DNA of 64,000 nt from Candidatus Woykebacteria bacterium RBG_13_40_15 (GCA_001816655.1 MHCP01000030.1:80798-144797), one strand, 5' to 3'. Numbered from the stretch's first letter, positions 32,502 to 40,750 are shown. A program made the numbers and translations. Notes: generated by a model not told the origin, from the sequence alone.

Positions 32502-32531
32502 TTGACTAAAGGTTGACAAAAAGTTTACAAT
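32502..32531 (+). promoter_or_regulatory. Promoter before a structured RNA
   Basis: TTGACT, 18 bases, TACAAT; a second TTGACA at 32513 overlaps. It directly precedes the three-way junction at 32543. Confidence 0.5.
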
Positions 32532-32542
32532 ATATTTACAAA

Positions 32543-32610
32543 GACCCTGTTTCCGAATTGTCACCGTATGGTGCGCGTTCCAAGCTTACGTTTGGATAGG
32601 AAGCAGGGTC
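32543..32610 (+). ncRNA. Candidate structured RNA with three-way junction
   Basis: A 12-pair closing stem (GACCCTGTTTCC with GGAAGCAGGGTC) encloses two hairpins, CACC-GTAT-GGTG and TCCAA/TTGGA. A promoter stands right before it. It could equally be a large terminator of the DUF3800 gene on the other strand, which ends at 32613, but no T run follows on that strand. Confidence 0.45.
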
Positions 32611-32612
32611 GC

Positions 32613-33236
32613 TTATTTAAACTCCCATAAATCTTCAATTTTTTTGGAGCTCTTTAATTCATTTAAATATCTCTTCTCCTTACCTGAAAATACTGAAAAT
32701 ATTGATCCTGCAACCATATCAGCAAGTTGAATAAGTGTGTTTTGCCTAGATTCCACAAATTTCAAATCTTTAAAAATCTTCTTACTTTTATTGTCCAATT
32801 CTCTGCTTAGATATGTGCGAAGCTGGTCTCTCAACTCCTTTTCACCTCTTTTGTCAAATTTTAATCGTGCGTTTTTTATAGAACCGCTGCTATGCTTTAA
32901 AACCTGCATAATAATGTAGTTATAAAAGTTTTCTTTGTTATTTCGAAGGTGAGAACTTCGAATATTTTGTTTGCCCGCAACAATTGCTCTAATTCGAAAT
33001 TTGTATGTTTTCACTGTTTCAAAAAATAAATCTTTAAATTTTTTATTAGTTTTATTGAATTTAAATTCGTAAAAATCAGAAACTTTCAATTTCCTCCGCA
33101 ACTCCTTAATTGCAAGGGATGTTTTCTCTGCTTCTAAATCGTCGTCAAACACAACTAATGCAATAACAAAGACTTTAGTTGATCCTTTATCAATTTTGAA
33201 TCCTGGGTCTCCTGAATCATCGATAAAAACAAGCAT
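32613..33236 (-). CDS. DUF3800 protein, RNase H-like fold
   Basis: A 207-residue DUF3800 protein. It begins MLVFIDDSGDPGF with the paired Asp residues of an RNase H-like active site, and a third acidic site lies near LIQLADMVAGS with Asp. DUF3800 proteins are frequent in defence and mobile regions. TAAAAT lies 6 bases before the ATG. Nuclease activity is inferred from the fold family. Confidence 0.8.
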   Translation of the reverse strand: MLVFIDDSGDPGFKIDKGSTKVFVIALVVFDDDLEAEKTSLAIKELRRKLKVSDFYEFKFNKTNKKFKDLFFETVKTYKFRIRAIVAGKQNIRSSHLRNNKENFYNYIIMQVLKHSSGSIKNARLKFDKRGEKELRDQLRTYLSRELDNKSKKIFKDLKFVESRQNTLIQLADMVAGSIFSVFSGKEKRYLNELKSSKKIEDLWEFK

Positions 33237-33347
33237 GGTAAAATTTTATCGCTTTATGAATCAAGCATCAATTAAATCAGAGTTAAGAATTGGGGTTTTT
33301 GAAGGCGGGAGGATTTATTTCTTTTTCCCTTTTATTTTTGTTTCTAT

Positions 33348-33539
33348 TCACTTCAGAAGAGGTATGGCATCTCTTTCGGGTCGCTCAGCAAACTTTTTTC
33401 TCGTGCGTGCCAGTGAATCATCTATTGCTTCGTTCGCCCAAGAAGAAAAGCTCTGTCCGGCTAGCAAGAGATTGGCTCTTAATTTAAGATAGTTTTCTTT
33501 GTTTACCATCACTGAGATTTTGTAGTTTTTGTTTTCCAT
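33348..33539 (-). CDS. Small ribbon-helix-helix-like regulator
   Basis: A 63-residue protein with a short beta strand (KISVMVNKEN) followed by two helices and an acidic stretch (SSWANEAIDDSLA), the pattern of CopG/Arc-type DNA binders. TATTAT lies 6 bases before the ATG. It may belong to a lost toxin-antitoxin or plasmid unit; no partner is evident. Confidence 0.55.
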   Translation of the reverse strand: MENKNYKISVMVNKENYLKLRANLLLAGQSFSSWANEAIDDSLARTRKKFAERPERDAIPLLK

Positions 33540-33616
33540 ATTTCTATAATACCCTAATTATATATTTATGTCAATATGGTTTTATGGTATCAAAGGGGAC
33601 CTAAAGTATCTCTTAT

Positions 33617-33730
33617 TTACCTCTTCTTACCGGCTTTGTGGTGGTTTTTTTGGAAAGACTTTCTACCTGCATTTCGACCATTAAAGGCATTAGAGTGTTT
33701 CCTTACTTCCTGCGGCCAGGTTGGTTTCAT
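33617..33730 (-). CDS. Tiny basic protein, 37 aa
   Basis: A 37-residue, Lys/Arg/His/Asn-rich protein that begins MKPTWPQEVRKHSNA and ends in AGKKR. It is too short for default gene callers. A perfect TATAAT lies 6 bases before the ATG, so a leaderless message is expected. Probably nucleic-acid binding, by charge only. Confidence 0.5.
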   Translation of the reverse strand: MKPTWPQEVRKHSNAFNGRNAGRKSFQKNHHKAGKKR

Positions 33731-34048
33731 GCTTTTATTATACATCTTACCCAAGTAATAAATAAGGTGGCTGCCTCTCTGATACCTTGCTTATTTGAAT
33801 TAAGGGTGTAGACTGAAAGCAGTGACTGAAAACGTAAGTGATTTCATTTCCTTTCATAATGCCCATATATTAGATCCGGAACTTACCGCCAGCTTCGAGA
33901 CTGTTTCAGTTTTTGCAGCAAAGAAAAATATCGCCCTTGAAGATTTATCGATCGAAAAACACAGGCTCCCTTTTATCAACTGGTGCATCGGCCTCACTAT
34001 CTCCCAAGTCTAATCTTTAAGGATAATTCAAAAGGCCTAGCTTAGTAT
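33731..34048. other. 318-base gap without a convincing gene
   Basis: A 63-codon frame starting with GTG at 33822 is open but has no ribosome binding site, no -10 box at a useful distance and no recognisable sequence. I see no repeat or hairpin of note here. Confidence 0.3.
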
Positions 34049-35068
34049 TTAGAAAATTTTTTCTCTAACCACCTCTTCGACTAGTTTACCCTTCATCCCA
34101 TAACCTGGCAGTGACCAAGCCGAATAAAATACACCGTCATAATAAGGCATCACTGTAGCCAGGTACCAGCCTGTAAAACTAGCCTGTTCCTCTTCGCTTA
34201 CCTCAATTCCTGGCATAATCGCTTTATAAAGAGCAGGCTTTTTGGTGGAAATAGCAAATTCGCCAACTATAATTGGAAGATTTAGTTTTTCGGCTGCACT
34301 AGAGGTCTCTTTGACAAAATCGGCAAATTCGAATTCTTTAAACTCTTTTAGCCACTCGGCACGATCTGGCGGAAAGAGGTCTAGCATCACTCCATCAAAA
34401 TCTTTGCTTGATTCGACTCGCTGTATCGCTGCAATTCGATTTTTAAATCGCTCACCAGAACAATCGCGATTTATACATTCGTAACATCCCCATTTGCCGT
34501 AGATTTTTCCAAAGTAAACTTTTCTAATCTCCGGCAAAATCTTTTTATGCCATTCTATCGCCCTCTCCCCACCAAAAATACAATCCGGTTCATTAAAAGG
34601 GCTAAAGTACTCGACACCATATTTTTCAGCAAATCGCGCCCACTTTATAACTTCTTTGGAATAATCATCAATTGTTTTATCAGATAGTTTAGCCGGATCA
34701 TCCCCCAATGGGTTTGTCCCTTCGGGAGCTAAGTGAACTGCGATTTTTTCTTTTTTTGCAGCTTTAATCAAATGGAGAAGCATTGTCTGCTGGGCGTAAT
34801 CGGTTATACCAACTGCCCAAGAAGGCACATTCACCGGCGGCCCGACCGAAACTAAATTTATATTGTCTTTTTTTATATCTGGTATGTCTTTTCCCAAAAC
34901 AAAAGGCATTGCAGGACCCCAAACTCCTTTTATGTAAGTAGGATAGTTACGCTCTGTTGGAACACCGACCCAAGCGGTAGCCGTGTAATAAATAAGAAAA
35001 AGCAAAATTAATGAAAAGATTCCGAGAAGTACAGAAATTATCTTATGCTTTTTTATAAATCTGAGCAT
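34049..35068 (-). CDS. Membrane-anchored clan GH-A glycoside hydrolase-like protein
   Basis: A 339-residue protein with an N-terminal membrane helix (about 11-30) and an extracellular TIM-barrel-like domain. The acid/base Glu is in SPFNEPD (about residue 170) and the nucleophile Glu in PIIVGEFAIS (about residue 265), the paired NEP and E motifs of clan GH-A. The substrate family is not clear. It probably trims polysaccharide near the cell surface. The gene stands alone, with a hairpin terminator of the next gene upstream. Confidence 0.75.
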   Translation of the reverse strand: MLRFIKKHKIISVLLGIFSLILLFLIYYTATAWVGVPTERNYPTYIKGVWGPAMPFVLGKDIPDIKKDNINLVSVGPPVNVPSWAVGITDYAQQTMLLHLIKAAKKEKIAVHLAPEGTNPLGDDPAKLSDKTIDDYSKEVIKWARFAEKYGVEYFSPFNEPDCIFGGERAIEWHKKILPEIRKVYFGKIYGKWGCYECINRDCSGERFKNRIAAIQRVESSKDFDGVMLDLFPPDRAEWLKEFKEFEFADFVKETSSAAEKLNLPIIVGEFAISTKKPALYKAIMPGIEVSEEEQASFTGWYLATVMPYYDGVFYSAWSLPGYGMKGKLVEEVVREKIF

Positions 35069-35108
35069 AAATTTATTGATGATTTATAATAATTGTAGCA
35101 AAATGGGA

Positions 35109-35144
35109 ATGGAAAGGGCAGGTGCGGTATCTCGTCCTTTCCAT
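35109..35144 (-). terminator. Terminator hairpin of the 35172 solo gene
   Basis: ATGGAAAGG (35109-35117) pairs with CCTTTCCAT (35136-35144) around a GC-rich loop. Confidence 0.6.
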
Positions 35145-35171
35145 CATTAGCAATCTATGTTGTCGACGTCG

Positions 35172-35570
35172 CTACGCTGCTTCCTCCTCCACGTAGAGCG
35201 CGCAGTCCTGAACGGAAGCAACCTTGATCCGAATATGCCGAGGGTCAGTCCAGAACTCCCTGATCGCAACGATGCACCGCTTCCCTTGGTCGGTCCTTCT
35301 CTTCAGAGCGTTGTATAGCCAGGGGCAGATCAGAAAGTCTCTAAACATGGCTGAGAGAATTATGCCGTCACTAAGGCTGCGTACCCCTCCGTCTCGCAAG
35401 AACCTTGTATCTCCACAGTCGAGTTTCTTTGGAGGTACCTCGTTGATTGAGAACACCTCCACACAACGCACTGCTCCTCGTAATGCATCACCCTGTGTCC
35501 GTGCAACTGGAATCGAAATCAACCAGCTTTGGTCTATCGTCCCTTCATCGGTAAAAATGACTGTAGTCAT
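35172..35570 (-). CDS. Solo orphan protein, possible family with 39218 and 40341
   Basis: A 132-residue soluble protein with no family I recognise. It resembles, over its C-terminal half, the proteins at 39218-39583 and 40341-40718: a PWLYNALKRR helix, an IVAIREFW strand and a DCALYVEE end. It has richer G+C than its neighbours, an extended -10 at 35638-35646, a leader of about 60 bases, an AGGAGGAG ribosome binding site and its own hairpin at 35109-35144. It belongs to the solo-gene set. Confidence 0.6.
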   Translation of the reverse strand: MTTVIFTDEGTIDQSWLISIPVARTQGDALRGAVRCVEVFSINEVPPKKLDCGDTRFLRDGGVRSLSDGIILSAMFRDFLICPWLYNALKRRTDQGKRCIVAIREFWTDPRHIRIKVASVQDCALYVEEEAA

Positions 35571-35637
35571 AGTTACCCTGTCTCCTCCTATTCTGTTTAC
35601 CTGGCTTTAGCCGGCTTCTTCTCTTTCCTCGAACCAG

Positions 35638-35646
35638 ATTTTAACA
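35638..35646 (-). promoter_or_regulatory. Extended -10 promoter (TGTTAAAAT) of 35172-35570
   Basis: TGT then TAAAAT on the minus strand, about 68 bases before the ATG. Confidence 0.6.
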
Positions 35647-35730
35647 GATTTGGGATAAAAAATCGAAAATAAAATGCAATCTCTAGCTTTTTACTAGCTT
35701 TTACATGTAGAAAGGAAGAAAGATAGAAAG

Positions 35731-35822
35731 GGGGCGCAACCCTTGGGAGAATTGCGCCCCAGTGGTAGAAGGTGGCTTGCTGAAGCGTTTAGCGGCAAGC
35801 CACTGTAGGACCAGTACCCTAC
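35731..35822 (-). terminator. Three hairpins in a row after the 35855 solo gene
   Basis: Read from the gene: GTAGG/CCTAC with a loop (35805-35822), GTGGCTTGC/GCAAGCCAC (35772-35803), and GGGGCGCAA/TTGCGCCCC (35731-35760) followed by CTTTCTATCTTTC. The last one is the terminator; the first two have no stated role. Confidence 0.6.
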
Positions 35823-35854
35823 GTCAATCTTCAACCCGAGTCGTAAGGATCCGA

Positions 35855-36229
35855 TTAGGCAGGGACTTTTATCGGCTCCCTACAATCAAGGTTGATTGAT
35901 AGCCCCAGATCCTTGTAGTGAGCAAGAACCACCCGGCATCTATCGCTAACTCGAAGCCGCTCATCGTTGTCCCCTGGAACAACCGCATTTAGGTTGTGCC
36001 TCTCAGCATCGGGGTACGGCTCGGGTGCGTAGAAGTAGCTGAACTCGGCGTCCGGGCAGACTTGTCTTATCTCTCTTACCACCGCCCGAACATGGGACGC
36101 TATGATCCTCACTTCTCCAGGGGCCCGCTCAAGCTCCGCTCGCAGCAGTGCAACGCCTGCTTCGATTGACTGCTTCACCGCTTGATCAACCGACTCGAGG
36201 GTATCGATTGGGATCATATCAATCTTCAT
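35855..36229 (-). CDS. Solo orphan protein, 124 aa
   Basis: A 124-residue soluble protein, slightly acidic, with helix-like N-terminal half (SVDQAVKQSIEAGVALLRAEL) and a C-terminal half with two Cys. No family recognised. It has the solo-gene layout: extended -10, AAGGAGCGG ribosome binding site, richer G+C, and three terminal hairpins. It is not clearly related to the 35172 protein. Confidence 0.55.
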   Translation of the reverse strand: MKIDMIPIDTLESVDQAVKQSIEAGVALLRAELERAPGEVRIIASHVRAVVREIRQVCPDAEFSYFYAPEPYPDAERHNLNAVVPGDNDERLRVSDRCRVVLAHYKDLGLSINLDCREPIKVPA

Positions 36230-36270
36230 TGACCGCTCCTTCCTCGTCTGATTCCCTGCTTCTTAATTAA

Positions 36271-36279
36271 ATTCTAACA
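36271..36279 (-). promoter_or_regulatory. Extended -10 promoter (TGTTAGAAT) of 35855-36229
   Basis: TGT then TAGAAT, about 42 bases before the ATG. Confidence 0.55.
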
Positions 36280-36353
36280 TTATCAAGTTTTTTGTTCTAG
36301 CAAGGAAAAGTTTATTTGACGCAAAAGCCTCGCGATAATAAACTTAAAGATAG

Positions 36354-37187
36354 ATGGAAACTCCTGCCCAAGTCTCAGCAACCCAACCTCCCCAACCAGA
36401 GATAACGAAATCTGGTGGTGGAAAGCGGTTACTCTTCTTTTTTATTGTTTTAGTTCTTTTAATTGGTCCTTGGGTTTTTGAATTTGGTTTACTTGATCTA
36501 TTAAGGGACCAACCAAAAGATTATATCCCACCCGTCGCCACAAAAAGCGCCAAACCTAAAGCACCCACGTTTACAAAAGAAGAACTCATAGATTCTTTTG
36601 TCAATACAGCCATTTTTGACGTAAAGGAGCAGGAGATTTGTATTACCAGATGGAATAAAGCTGTTGTCACTATTGGATTTGCTCAAGCGCCAACAGAAAA
36701 CATAAAAAAATACGTAGATGAATATGTAGAACAATTCAACAGCGTTTCAAATTCTGTAAAACTAGTGGGAATAGATCAAGGCCAAGCAGACATAACAATA
36801 CAACTACTTTCTGAATCTAAGTATCTAAACGTTGCAAATACAGAAAGAACTAAAAAGGCAAGGGGTTTTGCCCGTTGGGAGTACAACAAAGGCAGTTGCG
36901 AAACCTACACTGGCGGTGCTTACTTTAATATGACTCAATTGACTGCTGCTCTGGCACAAAAAATTATAATTTGGCATGAGCTTCAACACAATATGGGGTT
37001 TTGGGGCCATTCAGAACTAAAAGCTTGTACCATTCACGGAATGGCCTGTGATTTGAAAGAGTTTGGGGAAATCGAGAAAAACTTTATTGATATGCTTTAT
37101 AACAGCGGTTTGCCTCTTTGTTCAAAATCACATGCAGCAACTACTTATTTGCTAAATAATTGGCAAAAAAAGTATAATGATAATTAA
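36354..37187 (+). CDS. Membrane-anchored metzincin-like metalloprotease
   Basis: A 277-residue protein with a membrane helix (about 26-46), a Pro/Ala linker and an extracellular domain that carries HELQHNMGFWGH at 208-219, matching the zinc motif HExxHxxGxxxH of the metzincin clan. HGMACD at 228-233 could be the Met-turn. It is probably tethered outside the cell as a protease. Its operon continues 8 bases later with a second large surface protein. A GATAAT/TAAACT box lies 9-14 bases before the ATG. Confidence 0.75.
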   Translation: METPAQVSATQPPQPEITKSGGGKRLLFFFIVLVLLIGPWVFEFGLLDLLRDQPKDYIPPVATKSAKPKAPTFTKEELIDSFVNTAIFDVKEQEICITRWNKAVVTIGFAQAPTENIKKYVDEYVEQFNSVSNSVKLVGIDQGQADITIQLLSESKYLNVANTERTKKARGFARWEYNKGSCETYTGGAYFNMTQLTAALAQKIIIWHELQHNMGFWGHSELKACTIHGMACDLKEFGEIEKNFIDMLYNSGLPLCSKSHAATTYLLNNWQKKYNDN

Positions 37188-37195
37188 CTGCCTTA

Positions 37196-38695
37196 ATGGG
37201 TAATCAAGAGCAACAACAACCGCAACAAACTCCAAAGCCGAAAAGCAAGAAATTACTTTGGTTTTTTCTTATTTTAATTATTTTAATAATCACCGCTGCA
37301 ATTGGTTGGTTCTTATGGCAGAAATTTGGTAATAAGGAAGCCGCCAAAGAACAGGGTTTCTCAGGAGAACTTCAAGTCCAGGCAGCCAAAATTGATAGAA
37401 ACCACACTGTCACAAAAACTTTTTCCACCGCAGGCGATACAATGTCTGTACGAGCCGCCGATGGGACTCTCTACACACTCACTGTTCCACCGGACGCCTT
37501 AATCTTGCCTTCAACAATTACTATGTCTGCTTTATCCGAATCCACCGTTGCCAATTGGGACAAGGGAGCCGCCGGATATGGTGTCTTTCTAGACGGTAAG
37601 TTTTCTTTTATACGACCCGCCTACATCACTATTCAACCCAATACCGAAATGCCAACTCTAGGAAAAACGAAGGCTGCTGATTGGGGTAGATGCACCATTG
37701 CCTCTAGAGGGTATGATCCGGAAATTTGTGCTGGAAACAACAAGATCCCGCTTCGAGGCGGGGTGGAACCAGGAAAAGTTGTAACTTATGTTTCATCAGA
37801 AAGAAAAGAGATACTTCTTACACCAACCATCCCGATCGGAAAAGAAAATGTCTGGAACGGTTTTGTCTTTTACCCTGGGGCATATTTTGCCGACAAGATA
37901 AATAAAACAAAGGCAGGGCAACTAGTAGATAAAATGTATGATGGGGGTAACGATTATATAAACCAAACAGAAACCCTAATGCATCTCTGGGCTCTCGGGG
38001 GAGATCTAACAAAATACAAGAGCGAGATTGAAAGATTTGCCAGAGAAAAGAGAGATTATCCACGTGAAGTCTATAAAGGTGCAATCATCGCGAAGGTCGT
38101 AAAAGACGATACTACCTATCAAAAAAGGATAGAAGACTTTAAAGGGGTGTATGAGAAAGTTTTAACTCGTAAGGGTTCATCCTTCTTACCGCTGCCACGT
38201 TACTATTCTCTCCTTAACCAACTTTTGGTGCCGAGAAAAAAAAGTGCGTCTATCTTTGCTGCTTATGCCAGTTCAGATTGGACTTGGCCTGACACCCTTC
38301 CATGGTATGACGAGGATGCTAGAGGTGATACTGGTGGAGACTCCTCTTGGGAGGACGATATGAGGGAAAGATCAGACCAAATGCTAAGGAATATTATGGG
38401 AAATAGAAATGCTTTTTGCTACGATAAATTTCAAGCGGCTGAAGCTCTTGAGGCTCTAGGAACTTTGGATGCGGCTGATCGAGATGCTATAAATTCGATT
38501 CTTGGCCAATGCAATAAAAAGTGTGCAACACTTGAGGAGTGTGAGCGTGCTGCCGACGATGCAAAGCGTTATGGAAATTCCGATGCTCTGGCAGAAGCAC
38601 TCTACCGAATAATCGCCTTTTTAGAGCAAGGGACTGATTGCAAAGCGCAAGTTAAAAAGGATCTTTCTAATTACGGCCAAAATTTTTGTCAATAA
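37196..38695 (+). CDS. Large membrane-anchored surface protein of the metzincin operon
   Basis: A 499-residue protein with a Gln/Pro-rich cytoplasmic start, a membrane helix (about 21-42) and a long extracellular part with a beta-rich domain near the front and an alpha-helical, Cys-containing end. No family recognised. It lies between the metzincin-like gene and a small anchored gene with only 8 and 15 bases between, so the three should be co-expressed. It may be a substrate or partner of the protease; this is inference. Confidence 0.65.
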   Translation: MGNQEQQQPQQTPKPKSKKLLWFFLILIILIITAAIGWFLWQKFGNKEAAKEQGFSGELQVQAAKIDRNHTVTKTFSTAGDTMSVRAADGTLYTLTVPPDALILPSTITMSALSESTVANWDKGAAGYGVFLDGKFSFIRPAYITIQPNTEMPTLGKTKAADWGRCTIASRGYDPEICAGNNKIPLRGGVEPGKVVTYVSSERKEILLTPTIPIGKENVWNGFVFYPGAYFADKINKTKAGQLVDKMYDGGNDYINQTETLMHLWALGGDLTKYKSEIERFAREKRDYPREVYKGAIIAKVVKDDTTYQKRIEDFKGVYEKVLTRKGSSFLPLPRYYSLLNQLLVPRKKSASIFAAYASSDWTWPDTLPWYDEDARGDTGGDSSWEDDMRERSDQMLRNIMGNRNAFCYDKFQAAEALEALGTLDAADRDAINSILGQCNKKCATLEECERAADDAKRYGNSDALAEALYRIIAFLEQGTDCKAQVKKDLSNYGQNFCQ

Positions 38696-38710
38696 AATGA
38701 AAGGAAAATT

Positions 38711-39154
38711 ATGAAAACTTTTCTTTTGTCAATATTAGCAATTGTAGTTGTCGCCGGCCTGATAGGAAGTGGTTTTGTATTATACGAGTACGGCAAGAAA
38801 CAAGGAGAGGGAAAAACTACTCCTACTACGATAACCAAATCCGCTAGCTCTTCTGCCACTACATCCGCTACTTCCGAAGAAGACATCAATAAAATTATTC
38901 GGGAATGCGTCCTCGGAATGGCAGCGCCAGGTATCACGGATGTGTCTATTGATAAAAAATATTATTACACCGACGCTCCGAAAACCCAGTGGATAAGATT
39001 CCATGTTTCCCCGATACCGCAAGGCTCGGCAGATCCAGCTTACGGAGTTATGAAAAAAGTTTCAGGCGGAAAGTGGACCGTGGTAGATTTCGGAACAGCC
39101 GGAGTGGAAGATACTCTCCCAGCAGATGTCAAAACAGGCCTGGAATTTGAATAG
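38711..39154 (+). CDS. Small membrane-anchored protein of the metzincin operon
   Basis: A 147-residue protein with a membrane helix at about 6-26, a Ser/Thr linker (SSSATTSATSEED) and a small extracellular domain with one Cys. The gene has a GAAAGGA ribosome binding site. No family recognised. It completes the three-gene surface operon. Confidence 0.6.
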   Translation: MKTFLLSILAIVVVAGLIGSGFVLYEYGKKQGEGKTTPTTITKSASSSATTSATSEEDINKIIRECVLGMAAPGITDVSIDKKYYYTDAPKTQWIRFHVSPIPQGSADPAYGVMKKVSGGKWTVVDFGTAGVEDTLPADVKTGLEFE

Positions 39155-39172
39155 CTAGCCTTCAGAAATTAA

Positions 39173-39217
39173 AGGAGAGGGCAGGTATCGACTTGTTTTT
39201 CCCTCCCCTTGTCCTGC
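39173..39217 (-). terminator. Hairpin between the metzincin operon and the 39218 solo gene
   Basis: AGGAGAGGG (39173-39181) pairs with CCCTCCCCT (39201-39209), with an outer GCAGG/CCTGC pair. It can serve both converging transcripts. Confidence 0.55.
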
Positions 39218-39583
39218 TTAGTAGAGGCCGCCGCTTGGTCTGACTGGCTTTCTTGTTGTTTGGACATAGATTGCTAGTCCTCTGTACATCCTCCAGTCAG
39301 CGGCGAGGAAGTGATTAACCCCGGCTCGCCGAAGAACCCGACACGCCCGAACGACCTCTTCGTCCCAAAGCGTGCTACTGATGGAAGCAGCCCCCGACTT
39401 CTCCCACCCTAAGAGAAAGGCGTAGGTCGAGCCGTCCAACGATATCTCTCCTGGGAAATAGGGATTGTCTAGTACCCAAACCGAACGCGATTCGAAAGAG
39501 GTTTGCCCCACCGCACCTATGGTCAGACGGCACATTTCGCCGCGAACTACTCTCAGCTGTTTTCTTCCTTCAACTGCAACCAT
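39218..39583 (-). CDS. Solo orphan protein, possible family with 35172 and 40341
   Basis: A 121-residue soluble protein with no named family. The C-terminal pattern (LWDEEVVRACRVLRRAG, then VNHFLAADW, then GLAIYVQ) can be aligned by eye with the 35172 and 40341 proteins. An in-frame ATG six codons upstream overlaps the ribosome binding site GAAGGAGG, so the start is the ATG at 39583. G+C is higher than around it, with own extended -10 and own hairpin. Confidence 0.6.
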   Translation of the reverse strand: MVAVEGRKQLRVVRGEMCRLTIGAVGQTSFESRSVWVLDNPYFPGEISLDGSTYAFLLGWEKSGAASISSTLWDEEVVRACRVLRRAGVNHFLAADWRMYRGLAIYVQTTRKPVRPSGGLY

Positions 39584-39657
39584 GGTGAAAGCCTCCTTCA
39601 TCGCTTTACCAAGCTACTCCCACGACAAGGCTTTTTTATATCTCGTTTGGCGGTTTG

Positions 39658-39666
39658 ATTTTAACA
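39658..39666 (-). promoter_or_regulatory. Extended -10 promoter (TGTTAAAAT) of 39218-39583
   Basis: TGT then TAAAAT on the minus strand; identical in sequence to the box at 35638-35646. Confidence 0.6.
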
Positions 39667-39717
39667 TATTTGAAAGGTATTCGTCTACATTATGGGATAA
39701 AGTTACTACAGGGAGAT

Positions 39718-40158
39718 TTATTGCCTCTTATAAAAACCAACGAGTTCGGTGTGGGAGATAATATGATTAGACATTGTGTCTTCAAGTTCTTCCCGGCTCA
39801 TACCGGTTGATAAATCCAACTTTGTATCAAGAGCATAAAGGTTGAAGACGTAGTGATGAGTTCCTTGGCTTGGGCAAGGACCACCGTAACCGGTCTTTCC
39901 GAAATCATTTTTGCCCTCTACTAAACCGGCTGGCAGCATGCCTTCTGAAATTTCTTTTGTGTCGGCCGGTATATTCCAAACTACCCAGTGAGTAAAATGG
40001 CCGCTTGGTGAATCTGGATCGACAACTGTCAATACCAAACTTTGCGAGCCGCTAGGAATTTCTGAAAATAAAAGCGAGGGGATGATATCCTGTCCGTCAC
40101 AGGTATATTTGGAAGGAATAGCTTGATTTTGTTCAAAAGCTGTACTAGTTATCTTCAT
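39718..40158 (-). CDS. PEBP/YbhB family protein
   Basis: A 146-residue phosphatidylethanolamine-binding-like (YbhB/YbcL) protein. It begins MKITSTAFEQNQAIPSKYTC, has the LVLTVVDPDSPSG and THWVVWNIP segments of the ligand pocket, and ends with a helix. The TTG twenty codons further upstream reads TTGACA and looks like a promoter -35 rather than a start, so I place the start at 40158. Function of bacterial members is unclear. Confidence 0.82.
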   Translation of the reverse strand: MKITSTAFEQNQAIPSKYTCDGQDIIPSLLFSEIPSGSQSLVLTVVDPDSPSGHFTHWVVWNIPADTKEISEGMLPAGLVEGKNDFGKTGYGGPCPSQGTHHYVFNLYALDTKLDLSTGMSREELEDTMSNHIISHTELVGFYKRQ

Positions 40159-40274
40159 AGATTTAGAAATCGGTATATTACCCAGTTTATTTTGCGACTT
40201 GTTTTGAGTCTTTGTCAATAGAAATGAATCACTCTACATTCTTAAATAACAACAAGCAAGCTCTACACATCGGG

Positions 40275-40305
40275 AAGGGCCTGCAGCTTTTACACCCAGG
40301 CCCTT
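40275..40305 (-). terminator. Terminator hairpin of the 40341 solo gene
   Basis: AAGGGCCTG (40275-40283) and CAGGCCCTT (40297-40305) form a perfect 9-pair stem. Confidence 0.6.
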
Positions 40306-40340
40306 GTGACACTCCTTTCCCCCTTTTCTTATGCGAAGTC

Positions 40341-40718
40341 TTAGCTGATGTCTCTGAGGTACAAGGCCACTGCTTCGAAACTTGCCTGGCCGTCGCGCTC
40401 GGAACCCTTGGCAAGAGCAAAGACTACACCGTGAGCACTGTTCATGCCCCGAAGAGCTTCCCACAAGTCTCGGTTGCGAAGAGGTGCGGCTAAGCGGGAG
40501 TCACCGTCATTAACTGAGAAATATCTTGTTCGTCTACTGATAACTCGATGGAACCCCCTAATCCCTTCGTAAACTTCCTTGGGAAATTGGGTCACTTTTC
40601 GGCCCATCAAAAAAACGGGCACAATTAAGGACCCCTTCTCCCCAAGGGCAGTGATGGTTAGCCACATCTGGCTTTCAGGATCTAGACGCACTGCTTCCTT
40701 TCCCGAACTACTAGTCAT
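40341..40718 (-). CDS. Solo orphan protein, possible family with 35172 and 39218
   Basis: A 125-residue soluble protein with no named family. Its C-terminal half (NRDLWEALRGMNSAHG, then VVFALAKG, then FEAVALYLRD) has the same order of helix and strands as the 35172 and 39218 proteins. The ATG follows AGGAGGAGAAAG directly. It has richer G+C, TATAGTAAAAT promoter and own hairpin. Confidence 0.6.
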   Translation of the reverse strand: MTSSSGKEAVRLDPESQMWLTITALGEKGSLIVPVFLMGRKVTQFPKEVYEGIRGFHRVISRRTRYFSVNDGDSRLAAPLRNRDLWEALRGMNSAHGVVFALAKGSERDGQASFEAVALYLRDIS

Positions 40719-40750
40719 CTTTCTCCTCCTAAACGATGGTCTTGAACGCT

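Noticed and set aside
33822..34013. 63-codon frame starting with GTG
   Set aside because: No ribosome binding site, no -10 box at a useful distance and no known sequence; probably a chance frame.
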